Positions 34,647 through 42,270 of a stretch of DNA of 64,000 nt are shown here, one piece after another (the first letter of the stretch is position 1; each line of letters begins with the position of its first letter). The notes beneath the pieces were generated by a model that searched no databases, had not been told where the DNA came from, and was given only the letters and a program-made list of their open reading frames with translations. The stretch covers positions 3,906,001 through 3,970,000 of the forward strand of contig NZ_BBWW01000001.1 of the NCBI RefSeq assembly GCF_001485215.1. Reading direction: 5' to 3'. The translations under genes were made by a program, and so were the position numbers. The stretch comes from Leptolyngbya sp. NIES-2104. Lineage in GTDB: Bacteria; Cyanobacteriota; Cyanobacteriia; Leptolyngbyales; Leptolyngbyaceae.

Positions 34647-35579
34647 TTAGTAGGTCTGGGGTACAAAAAACTGCTCATTCCGAGGCGGACGAACATAATC
34701 TTCTGGAGCAATCCGGCGCGGGGGTAACTCCATTGCTTCGGGAGTCATATCGGTGTAAGGCACTTTGCTCAAAATGTGGCTGATACAGTTCAATCGAGCA
34801 CGTTTTTTATCATTCGCTTCAACGGTGAACCACGGTGCTTCAGGAATGTTAGTGCAAGCAAACATAGCATCTTTTGCTCTAGAAAATTCCACCCAGCGAT
34901 CGCGAGATTCTAAATCCATTGGGCTGAGCTTCCATCGCCGGGATGGATCAGTCGTGCGAGATTGAAATCGCCGCTCTTGTTCGTCATCACTCACCGAGAA
35001 CCAGTACTTTAGCAGCATAATCCCCGATCGCACTAACATCCGCTCGAATTCTGGACAAGAGTGCATGAACTCCTGGTACTGAGCATCGCTACAGAAGCCC
35101 ATTACATGTTCGACTCCAGCGCGGTTGTACCAACTGCGATCGAACAAAACAATCTCACCCGCACCCGGTAAATGCTCCACATAGCGCTGGAAGTACCACT
35201 GTGTTTTCTCACGATCCGAGGGCGTTCCGAGAGCAACCACTCGACAACCACGGGGATTGAGCGGTTCAGCAATGCGCTTGATCGTGCCTCCTTTTCCAGC
35301 AGCATCACGACCTTCAAACAGAATCACCACACGATATCCAGTGTGCTTGATCCAGTACTGCATCTTCACCAGTTCAGCTTGTAATCGCCCTAGCTCGATT
35401 TCGTAAGCTTTAGAGTTCAGCTTCTTCGGCTCAGGCGGTTCAAGCTCAACCTTTAAAGTCTGGTTGGGTAAGTGAATTTGATGTTTTTTGTGTTTCTTAT
35501 GTTTTTTATGGGGTTTCTCCTCGAATAACTGCTCTCTCTCTTGAACGGCAGTTGAGCCATTCGTAAGTGGGCGTTCCAT
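34647..35579 (-). CDS. ppk2: Polyphosphate kinase 2 (PPK2) family protein
   Basis: A 310-residue protein with Walker A GRDAAGKGG (residues 90-98), a lid region and Walker B LFDRSWYNR (~145-153), the class I PPK2 pattern. PPK2 enzymes phosphorylate nucleoside diphosphates from polyphosphate or the reverse. An extra N-terminus (~1-45) contains HKKHKKHKKH, which could bind polyphosphate or metal. The ATG at 35579 has AGGAG about 10 nt upstream. It is the first gene of an operon with GSIII, which suggests polyphosphate-derived ATP or ADP balance during glutamine synthesis; that link is inferred. Confidence 0.9.
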   Translation of the reverse strand: MERPLTNGSTAVQEREQLFEEKPHKKHKKHKKHQIHLPNQTLKVELEPPEPKKLNSKAYEIELGRLQAELVKMQYWIKHTGYRVVILFEGRDAAGKGGTIKRIAEPLNPRGCRVVALGTPSDREKTQWYFQRYVEHLPGAGEIVLFDRSWYNRAGVEHVMGFCSDAQYQEFMHSCPEFERMLVRSGIMLLKYWFSVSDDEQERRFQSRTTDPSRRWKLSPMDLESRDRWVEFSRAKDAMFACTNIPEAPWFTVEANDKKRARLNCISHILSKVPYTDMTPEAMELPPRRIAPEDYVRPPRNEQFFVPQTY

Positions 35580-35836
35580 GACACAAGATCTCCTGGTGAA
35601 AGTTAAAGTGTAGGAAGAGAAAGCATCGTTGCGGTTTCCCTTCCTACCGCCTTCCGCTTAGGAAAGGTCTGAAAAGGTAATGCAAACAAGCAAGCTAAAT
35701 TTTGTCAGCACAGTAATGGAAACTCTAGCGACCCCGTGAGGGAAAGCTTCCACGATCGAGCAACTTCCTTCAACCTGTTAGAGAGCGCTTCCCAGACACA
35801 ACTCAATGCTTTAACCTGACCGTGAACTACACAGAT

Positions 35837-35850
35837 GTAACAAGTAATAA
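35837..35850. promoter_or_regulatory. Near-consensus NtcA site (GTA-N8-TAA)
   Basis: Five of the six fixed bases of GTAN8TAC are present, and the inner sequence (CAAGTAA) matches the perfect site at 36101. It lies 258 bp before the ppk2 ATG. On the minus strand a TTAAAG follows at the right distance, but it does not fit TAN3T. Weak candidate for control of ppk2-glnN. Confidence 0.35.
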
Positions 35851-36100
35851 TCCTCAAAATCTCAACCTTCAATGTTTCAGTACTATCGAAGGTTCTTCTA
35901 CTCGACTCATAGTAGAAATAGAATAATGAGTTGTTTGTATCGCAAATTACCGTTCTTCAGGAAAAACGAAAAAGTTTTCATAAGTTCATTGTTTCAGCAC
36001 AGTTTGAAACACTTGTCACTAAAGACAAATTTAATAATTCTGCAAAAGCTTTGCTAGGCGGTAGTTTTAGTTAGCAACAAAAGAAAATATTTTTGATCTT

Positions 36101-36141
36101 GTAGCAAGTAATACCAAGTAATCTTGCAGTCTGTCTAAAGT
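36101..36141 (+). promoter_or_regulatory. NtcA-activated promoter of the APC-PII-YnfA operon
   Basis: GTA (36101-36103), eight bases, TAC (36112-36114), 21 bases, then TAAAGT (36136-36141). This is the class II NtcA promoter consensus (GTAN8TAC, ~22 nt, TAN3T) with every fixed base present. Transcription would start near 36148, ahead of ATG 36177 and behind the alternative GTG at 36147, which supports the ATG as the true start. Confidence 0.82.
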
Positions 36142-36176
36142 GTTCTGTGCAACCTCAGAGGGATGTAACAGAAAAA

Positions 36177-37745
36177 ATGTCTAATTCGAACGGCAGCGAA
36201 CTAAAGCCAACACTCGGTTTAGTCGGGATTACGATTAATGCAATGGCGCTGATCGCTCCTGGAGCTTTTTTATGGACGACGTATCAGCTTCAAGCTCCTC
36301 CGGATTCTGCCAAAAATATGTGGGCAGCGATCGCGCTTGCAACTTGTATCGCTTTATTGACCGCGAGTTGTTATGCAACGCTGTCAAAAGCTTACCCTGA
36401 AGCGGGCGCAGGCAGTTCTTACTATTATGCTGAAGCTGCAATTCTCGCTAAAGAAGCACACAAACACTTCCGATTAGCGCGGCTGGCAAAGTTCGTCACA
36501 GGATGGGCAGCACACCTCTACTACTGGGTGTATCCGGGCATCATGGTGAGCTTTATGGGAACTTTAGTTGTTTACATTGGACAATTGTTTAATCCAGATT
36601 TTGGCTCAGACTGGCTCACAAAAGCGCTGATTTGTTTTGTGTTTGCTGGCATTATTGGTGGGATTGCGCTGATGGGTGTGAGTGGCTCAACGTTGGTCAA
36701 CATCGTTATCAACATTGTGCAGATTGCATCTCTGACTTTTCTAGGGTTGCTGATGATTGTTTATCGGTTGGGACATCCCAATGTGAACTATGAACATGCA
36801 AATGCACTGAGTGTGGTTTTGCCACATGACTTGAGTGGTTTGATTTATCAAGCTACGATCGCGATTCTACTATTAGTCGGGTTTGAATCCGCGACTGCAA
36901 TGGCAGGTGAAGCGGTGAATCCGCAGCGTGATATTCCGAGAGGAGTGATTTTATCGTTATTTATTCAGGCTTGTATCTGCTACTTTTTTGAGTATTTTGC
37001 AGCAAACTTCTTTATCGGGGATCAATACACTGCAACCGTCGATGGTAAAACGGTGACTGGATTTGCAGCCGCGCTGTCGTCTGGAGCACCGATCGGTGAT
37101 ATCGCGAAAATATTAGGAGATACATTGCTGTTTGGAAATGGCTTTTTGCTGCAACTGATCATGGCAAGTACTGTGGTGATGGCATTGCTTGGAACAGGAC
37201 TTTCTTCACTGTCTACGGGGGTGCGAATTAGTTTTGCAATGGGAGCCGATCGAGAATTGCCCGCAGTGTTTGGATTCCTTCACGGTCGCTACAATACGCC
37301 TTATCTTGGAATTTTCTTTCTGTCTGGACTGTCTGCGCTGATTGGTGCTTATGCTGTCCAAAGTGTGGATAATGTCACGATCGTGACTCTCGTTTCTAAC
37401 ATTGGCACATTCATGCTGTACGGCATTACTTGTGGAGTCACATTGATTGCAACACTAGAGCATTTACTCGATGGTGAACGCAATCCGATTAAGACGATTG
37501 TGATTCCGTTACTAGGTTTGGTGCTGAATTTAGCAATGGTCTGTGGGATTTTCTATTACGGTTTAACCGGAAGCGGAAATGCACAGGTTAATTCAATCAC
37601 GGCAATTGGAATCGCGATCGCGTTTTTCGTGGCTGGATTTGCTTACCTAGTTGGCGATAGTTTGTTCAAAGGTAAACCGCTCTTCTTGCCGCCCGACATG
37701 CAGCAACGATTGCGCGATCGTGTCAGTGCTGCAAAATCTCGCTAA
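36177..37745 (+). CDS. APC-superfamily amino-acid/polyamine permease
   Basis: A 522-residue integral membrane protein with about 12 helices. GLVGITINAMALIAPGAFLW in helix 1 and FESATAMAGEAVNPQRDIPRG around helix 6 are APC hallmarks. It should import an amino acid or another nitrogen compound; the substrate is unknown. The ATG at 36177 is preceded by AGAGGGA. It heads an operon with a PII paralogue (24 bp downstream) and ynfA, behind an NtcA promoter, and faces the ppk2-glnN operon. Confidence 0.85.
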   Translation: MSNSNGSELKPTLGLVGITINAMALIAPGAFLWTTYQLQAPPDSAKNMWAAIALATCIALLTASCYATLSKAYPEAGAGSSYYYAEAAILAKEAHKHFRLARLAKFVTGWAAHLYYWVYPGIMVSFMGTLVVYIGQLFNPDFGSDWLTKALICFVFAGIIGGIALMGVSGSTLVNIVINIVQIASLTFLGLLMIVYRLGHPNVNYEHANALSVVLPHDLSGLIYQATIAILLLVGFESATAMAGEAVNPQRDIPRGVILSLFIQACICYFFEYFAANFFIGDQYTATVDGKTVTGFAAALSSGAPIGDIAKILGDTLLFGNGFLLQLIMASTVVMALLGTGLSSLSTGVRISFAMGADRELPAVFGFLHGRYNTPYLGIFFLSGLSALIGAYAVQSVDNVTIVTLVSNIGTFMLYGITCGVTLIATLEHLLDGERNPIKTIVIPLLGLVLNLAMVCGIFYYGLTGSGNAQVNSITAIGIAIAFFVAGFAYLVGDSLFKGKPLFLPPDMQQRLRDRVSAAKSR

Positions 37746-37769
37746 TCTCACTTGTAAACGAGGCGACTT

Positions 37770-38156
37770 ATGAATTTAATTCTTGCTGTGATTCAACCTG
37801 GAAAGCTCGATGCCGTGAAAGAGGCACTGGTAAAGTTGGGAGTTCAGGGTATGACGGTGACAGGTGCGAAAGGTTTTGGACGGCAGAAAGGGCGACCTTT
37901 GGCATTTCTTGGATTGCTGGATATGGAAGGTAAGCCGTTCACCATTGATTTTATTCCTAAAGTCAGGCTCGAAATTGTCGTGAATGATGACATCACCGAT
38001 CTGGTGGTAGATGCGATCGTCAATACTGCCAGAACTGGCACGATCGGCGATGGTAAATTGTTTGTGATTCCGGTGAGTCGCGCTGTTCGGATTCGTACAG
38101 GCGAAGAGAACGAAGTTGCTCTGACCGTGGAAGAACCCACAGTCGTGAAAAAATAA
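37770..38156 (+). CDS. PII-family signal protein with an extended, atypical T-loop
   Basis: A 128-residue PII protein. Conserved are GFGRQKG (K40), IGDGK (equivalent of K90) and RIRTGEE (equivalents of R101/R103), so ATP/ADP binding should persist. The T-loop is about six residues longer than in GlnB ([20 protein letters not shown]) and lacks both the uridylylated Tyr51 and the phosphorylated Ser49; the usual basic residue at position 85 is Thr. It sits directly behind an APC permease, like GlnK behind AmtB. I infer a regulator of that permease. Confidence 0.88.
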   Translation: MNLILAVIQPGKLDAVKEALVKLGVQGMTVTGAKGFGRQKGRPLAFLGLLDMEGKPFTIDFIPKVRLEIVVNDDITDLVVDAIVNTARTGTIGDGKLFVIPVSRAVRIRTGEENEVALTVEEPTVVKK

Positions 38157-38479
38157 TGCTTCAATCTCTTCTGCTCTTTGTGTTAGCGGGTCTGTGTGAA
38201 ATTGGTGGCGGCTATCTCTTCTGGCTGTGGTTGCGTGAAGGGAAAAGTGTCTGGCTTGCCGTTGTAGGGGTGATGATTCTGGCGGTTTATGGTGTGGTGC
38301 CGACATTGCAGCCTGCGAATTTTGGACGCGCTTATGCGGCGTACGGCGGCGTTTTTATTGTGCTGTCGATTTTATGGGGTTGGGGAGTCGATCGCGTTCA
38401 ACCAGATAAATTCGACTGGCTCGGTGGCTGGATTGCGCTGCTCGGTGTGTTGGTGATCATGTACGCGCCTCGGCATTAA
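38156..38479 (+). CDS. ynfA: YnfA-family small membrane protein (UPF0060)
   Basis: A 107-residue protein with four membrane helices ([27 protein letters not shown] at the start, [10 protein letters not shown] at the end). YnfA proteins resemble small multidrug-resistance exporters. The ATG overlaps the PII stop (TAATG), so it is translationally coupled and probably part of the same NtcA-controlled operon. Its role there is not known; export of a toxic nitrogen compound is one guess. Confidence 0.85.
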   Translation: MLQSLLLFVLAGLCEIGGGYLFWLWLREGKSVWLAVVGVMILAVYGVVPTLQPANFGRAYAAYGGVFIVLSILWGWGVDRVQPDKFDWLGGWIALLGVLVIMYAPRH

Positions 38480-38524
38480 ATTTGTTCTTTATACCGAATC
38501 CATCTGTTAATGCTACAGATTCTC

Positions 38525-38629
38525 GCCCCCTAAATCCCCCATTCTGGGGGACTTTGAAACCTGAAACCGTTCTAACTTCCAAGGAGATTTCATGCTCAAA
38601 GTCTCTCACTCGTGGGGGATTTAGGGAGC
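38525..38629. repeat. Dispersed inverted repeat, CCCCCTAAATCCCCC family, copy 2
   Basis: The left arm GCCCCCTAAATCCCCCATTC and the right arm ending GGGGGATTTAGGGAGC enclose about 45 bp that differ from copy 1 at 6653. It fills most of the 337-bp gap behind ynfA and may end that operon. No gene is seen in the rest of the gap. Confidence 0.8.
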
Positions 38630-38816
38630 TACGAAGATCTGTGGCACCTAAAGATCAATTTGGTATTACTTGGGTGTCGATCGTAGATTTGAAATCTGCG
38701 ATCGATTTTCGTGTCAAAGTTTAATCACATCAGCACAACCGCCCCTAGATTTTTTCCAACAAATCGATAAACTGTAGTTAATGCTACAGAAAAATTCGGT
38801 TTTATAGGAAAAAGAC

Positions 38817-39335
38817 ATGGTTAGGGAAGTATTGACTCAGCGCCGTCAAGTAATTGGAATGTTCTTAACCCGTGAAGAGGCAGGACAATCACTCGATCGA
38901 CTAGTTTTAGCTGGATTTCCGATCGCGCAAACTTTCCTGATTGGTCGCGACTCTAACCAATCTACTGTGCTGACCGAATTCTCTGCTTCTGACTTTGGAG
39001 CGATCACAGGGACAGCGACCGGATTGAAGAAAGGCTTTGTGCTGGGAAATCTGATTGGCGGAACCTCTGGATTGCTGCTCGGTGCTAGTTTGTTAGCGCT
39101 GCCAGGAGTTGGAGCAGTGTTGATGTCTTCTGCGATCGCGTTTACCTTACTAAGCGGTGGTATCGGTACGGCGGCAGGCGGTATTATTGGCGCAATGATT
39201 GGTTTAGGACTAACCACTGAGCAAGCCAAACAATACAGTCAGTATGTTGCAAAAGGCTATATTCTGCTAATGATTGAAGGGACGACACACGAGATCGATC
39301 GTGCTCAACAACTCTTGAAGAAATCAATTGTTTGA
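38817..39335 (+). CDS. Gly/Ala-rich membrane-associated protein, GSP17M-like N-terminus
   Basis: A 172-residue protein. Residues 1-60 (RQVIGMFLTREEAGQSLDRLVLAGFP) resemble the small alpha/beta domain of general stress protein 17M-like proteins. Residues ~62-140 are a Gly/Ala-rich double hydrophobic hairpin (glycine-zipper-like: LGNLIGGTSGLLLGASLLA, GGIGTAAGGIIGAMIGLGL). The C-terminal 30 residues return to an alpha/beta pattern (GYILLMIEGTTHEIDRAQQLL). This plan is common in cyanobacterial stress-related proteins of unknown function. Confidence 0.6.
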   Translation: MVREVLTQRRQVIGMFLTREEAGQSLDRLVLAGFPIAQTFLIGRDSNQSTVLTEFSASDFGAITGTATGLKKGFVLGNLIGGTSGLLLGASLLALPGVGAVLMSSAIAFTLLSGGIGTAAGGIIGAMIGLGLTTEQAKQYSQYVAKGYILLMIEGTTHEIDRAQQLLKKSIV

Positions 39336-39443
39336 AACACTGAACTTGAGAGAGAATGACAGCATCTCTCAAAACTGTTATTTCAATAAAGCAAGTAATT
39401 TTAATCTCTTACCTCTGATCTCTCTAGGTTGATCACATAGACG

Positions 39444-39794
39444 ATGGTTGCCGAATACGATCGAGAACGCGAAATTTGGGAACGGCTAGAGCAAGGACGC
39501 AGAACAAAAGCGGCACAGGGTGGCTATGTCGGTTACGGATCGCCCGCGTTTGGACAGCGATCGCTCAATGGTGAATTGGTTGAAAATCCCGATGAGCAAC
39601 AGATTATTGAACTCATCCGCCGACATCATAAATCGGGCAAATCTCTGCAACAAGTCGCGGATTGGCTGAATCAAAACGGCTACCTGACAAAGCGCGGTCA
39701 ACAATGGCAGCGAATTTCAGTCAAGCGCGTTTTGGATCGCCTGTACGGACGGACACCGAGAATTTCTGGAATTGAACACTCAGACGAATCTTAA
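39444..39794 (+). CDS. Stand-alone recombinase-domain protein
   Basis: A 116-residue protein matching the middle Recombinase domain of large serine recombinases (GYVGYGSPAFGQRS, NPDEQQIIELIRRHHKSGKSLQQVADWLNQNGYLTKRGQQWQ). It lacks the catalytic resolvase domain and the zinc-ribbon/coiled-coil end, so it cannot recombine DNA. Small complete proteins of this type are found in cyanobacteria and may act as DNA-binding factors; a gene remnant is the alternative. Confidence 0.65.
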   Translation: MVAEYDREREIWERLEQGRRTKAAQGGYVGYGSPAFGQRSLNGELVENPDEQQIIELIRRHHKSGKSLQQVADWLNQNGYLTKRGQQWQRISVKRVLDRLYGRTPRISGIEHSDES

Positions 39795-39890
39795 AAATTT
39801 CCAGAGATTGGAAAATCCGTGACGCATGGCGCAGAAACTAGAGCAATAAATTGCATACCTTAAAAGACTGCTCCACTGCGTCAGAGTTTT

Positions 39891-41030
39891 ATGGTTACCT
39901 CCTTCGATCGTTCCATTGGCACACCGCCGATCGCTGAGGCTGTCGATCGCTATCCGCTGATCGTTTCACCCGATGCCCGACTGAGCGAAGTTGCTGCATT
40001 GATGTACAAAACGGCTCATCCATTCCAGCCTGATCCGCTGTGTGGAGCGCGATCGAGTTGTGTTTTAGTCATGCAAGACGAGCAGCTATCCGGCATTTTT
40101 ACCGAGCGGGATTTAGTGCAACTGACCGCACTAGGGATTTCAATGGAATCGACTCGGATTGCGGATGTGATGCACTATCCCGTGTTGAGTATGACCGAAG
40201 CTTCGTTGCACAATGTTTTTGCAGCATTGTTTCTCTTTCGGCGGCATCGGATTCGGCATTTAGCGATCGTGAATGATCAGAGTCGCTTAGTCGGTGTGAT
40301 CTCGCTTGATAGTATTCGTCACATTCTTCGACCCACGAACTTACTGAAAATTCGTCGAGTTGCAGAAGTGATGTCGCGCAATGTGATCACGGCAATGCCT
40401 AATACTTCAGTCTTGCAACTCACGGAACTGATGGCAACGCATCAAATTAGCTGCATTGTGATTGTGGAGTCGTTTAGCGATGAAGATGAAATGCAGCATC
40501 CGATCGGAATTGTGACTGAGCGCGATATTGTTCAGTTCCAGGCATCGGGATTAGACATTGAACACACGCAAGCAAGTAAAGTGATGAGTACGCCGCTGTT
40601 TGTTCTGAGTCCTGAAGATTCGCTTTGGACTGCTCACCAACAGATGGAACAGCGACAAGTTCGACGGCTGGTAGTGTCTTGGAACTGGGGCAAAGATTTG
40701 GGAATTATTACTCAAACGAGTTTGTTACGAGTGTTTGATCCGATCGAGATGCACGATGTGATCGAAACTTTGCAGCGGACGATTCAACAACTCGGACTTG
40801 ATCCAAACAAAATTTTGGAAAGCGCGATCGATCATGATGCTCATTTGCCTGCTCCGAGTTGTTCGCTCCATCAGACCGAAATTCCGAATCTCAATGAGTT
40901 TTTGAAGGGAATTGAATCCCAGGTTGAGCATTTGATCAAAACTCCTGAACTCACTGCGGAATCTCGATTTTCTGTATTGTTGAACATGCTTTCAGAGATT
41001 CGACAAACTCAGGGCGCATTGCAGCATTAA
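39891..41030 (+). CDS. Protein with four CBS domains
   Basis: A 379-residue soluble protein with two Bateman modules: CBS1 ~15-78, CBS2 ~90-148, CBS3 ~157-225, CBS4 ~235-292, with GIFTERDLVQLTALG, GVISLDSIRHIL and GIVTERDIVQFQASG. CBS pairs bind adenosine nucleotides. The last ~85 residues form a helical tail without a known output domain; in cyanobacteria such CBS arrays are often the front of histidine kinases or cyclases, so this may be a trimmed version or an adaptor. Confidence 0.85.
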   Translation: MVTSFDRSIGTPPIAEAVDRYPLIVSPDARLSEVAALMYKTAHPFQPDPLCGARSSCVLVMQDEQLSGIFTERDLVQLTALGISMESTRIADVMHYPVLSMTEASLHNVFAALFLFRRHRIRHLAIVNDQSRLVGVISLDSIRHILRPTNLLKIRRVAEVMSRNVITAMPNTSVLQLTELMATHQISCIVIVESFSDEDEMQHPIGIVTERDIVQFQASGLDIEHTQASKVMSTPLFVLSPEDSLWTAHQQMEQRQVRRLVVSWNWGKDLGIITQTSLLRVFDPIEMHDVIETLQRTIQQLGLDPNKILESAIDHDAHLPAPSCSLHQTEIPNLNEFLKGIESQVEHLIKTPELTAESRFSVLLNMLSEIRQTQGALQH

Positions 41031-41058
41031 AAAGCACGATCGAGCATACGATCGTGCT
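41029..41058 (-). terminator. Terminator of the ABC permease gene
   Basis: AGCACGATCG and CGATCGTGCT around a 6-nt loop, followed on the minus strand by five T. The convergent CBS gene stops inside its T-run side. Confidence 0.85.
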
Positions 41059-41080
41059 CTCCAAAAAATTCAAAAAACCG

Positions 41081-42247
41081 TTATCGCTGCAAACTCCGAG
41101 GATCGAGCGCGTCGCGCAACCCATCCCCAAGCAAGTTAAACGCCAATACAGTCAGCACAATCAAAATCGCTGGGGGCCAAACTAACCAAGGTTGCAGCAC
41201 CAAAATCGACGCATTCGTCGCCAGTGACAGCATATTCCCCCAAGACGGATCAGGCTGTTGAATTCCCAACCCAATCAAACTCAACACCGATTCCGCGATG
41301 ATGAAACTCGGAACCTGAAGCGTTGCCGAAATAATCACATAAGTCGCAGTTTGCGGTAGAACGTGCCGAACAATAATGTAGAGCGGCTTTCCACCCATCG
41401 CCCGTGAAGCCTGCACAAATTCGCGCTCTTTAATCGAAAGCACCTGCCCCCGAATCACTCGCGCCAATCCTGCCCAACTAATAAACGAGGTAATGAAAAT
41501 AATCAGTAAAAATCGTTGAGCGCTCGTCAATCCAGGCGGCAACACCGCAGCCAACGCGACCAACAGATAAATACTTGGAATCGTCATTAATACTTCGACA
41601 ATCCGCATCAAAACCGCGTCAACCCATCCGCCGATATAGCCTGAAATTCCGCCGATCAACATCCCGATCGGGAACGATAGCGCAATTCCCACCAGTCCAA
41701 TGCTGAGACTAATTCGACCACCGTAAACTAAACGGCTAAATAAATCCCGCGCTTGCTCATCGGTTCCAAGCAGATTAAATTTTGCTTCGCCTGTTGTCCC
41801 GAATAAATGTAGATTGCCAGGAAACCCCGGAAAGAGTTCAATCTCTTCAAAGCGGGGATCGCTGAGAGAAAACCTTGTCGGCAGCGGGAATCGGAGTTGA
41901 AGAAAGCGATAGGGTTCGCCTTGAACAAATAAACGCAACCCAGAAGGTTTAGATCGATCGACGCGCAATTCTCGATTGCCTGTATTCACATCCACCGGAC
42001 CCTGAGTGGTGGGATACACATGCGGACCAATAAAGCGACCACTCTGATCCGCCCAATAAATCTGCGTTGGGGGCAAAAGTGCGCCGTCCGTTTGCGGTTT
42101 ACATGCCCCACTTGTAATTGAAACCGTATCACACGGGCTATAAGGTGCGACAAATTCGGCTGCAATCACCGCTAGGTAAAACAACACCAGCAAGAACGCT
42201 CCAAACTTGGCTAACGGATTTCGTTTGAGTTTCAGCCACCAGTCCAT
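41081..42247 (-). CDS. ABC transporter permease, peptide/nickel (DppC/OppC) type
   Basis: A 388-residue permease. Helix 1 (~15-32) is followed by a ~125-residue periplasmic insert, then five helices. The EAA loop EFVQASRAMGGKPLYIIVRHVLP contacts the ATPase. DppC/OppC permeases import oligopeptides or related compounds. No partner permease, ATPase or binding protein is adjacent, so its partners are encoded elsewhere, as is common in cyanobacteria. It is 23 bp behind the AI-2E gene and may share its transcript. Confidence 0.88.
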   Translation of the reverse strand: MDWWLKLKRNPLAKFGAFLLVLFYLAVIAAEFVAPYSPCDTVSITSGACKPQTDGALLPPTQIYWADQSGRFIGPHVYPTTQGPVDVNTGNRELRVDRSKPSGLRLFVQGEPYRFLQLRFPLPTRFSLSDPRFEEIELFPGFPGNLHLFGTTGEAKFNLLGTDEQARDLFSRLVYGGRISLSIGLVGIALSFPIGMLIGGISGYIGGWVDAVLMRIVEVLMTIPSIYLLVALAAVLPPGLTSAQRFLLIIFITSFISWAGLARVIRGQVLSIKEREFVQASRAMGGKPLYIIVRHVLPQTATYVIISATLQVPSFIIAESVLSLIGLGIQQPDPSWGNMLSLATNASILVLQPWLVWPPAILIVLTVLAFNLLGDGLRDALDPRSLQR

Positions 42248-42270
42248 AGGTCAACAGAAGATAAAAAGGT

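Noticed and set aside
35600-35670. Possible glutamine riboswitch in the ppk2-glnN leader
   Set aside because: On the minus strand GCGGAAGGCGGTAGG recalls the core of that RNA class, but the closing P1 stem and the GAAGGAACG part are missing.
35872-36057. 61-codon frame in the ppk2/APC divergent region
   Set aside because: AT-rich region, no ribosome-binding site and no recognisable protein pattern; it overlaps likely promoter sequence.
36147-36176. GTG start ten codons upstream of the permease ATG
   Set aside because: It would lie at or before the transcription start predicted from the NtcA promoter.
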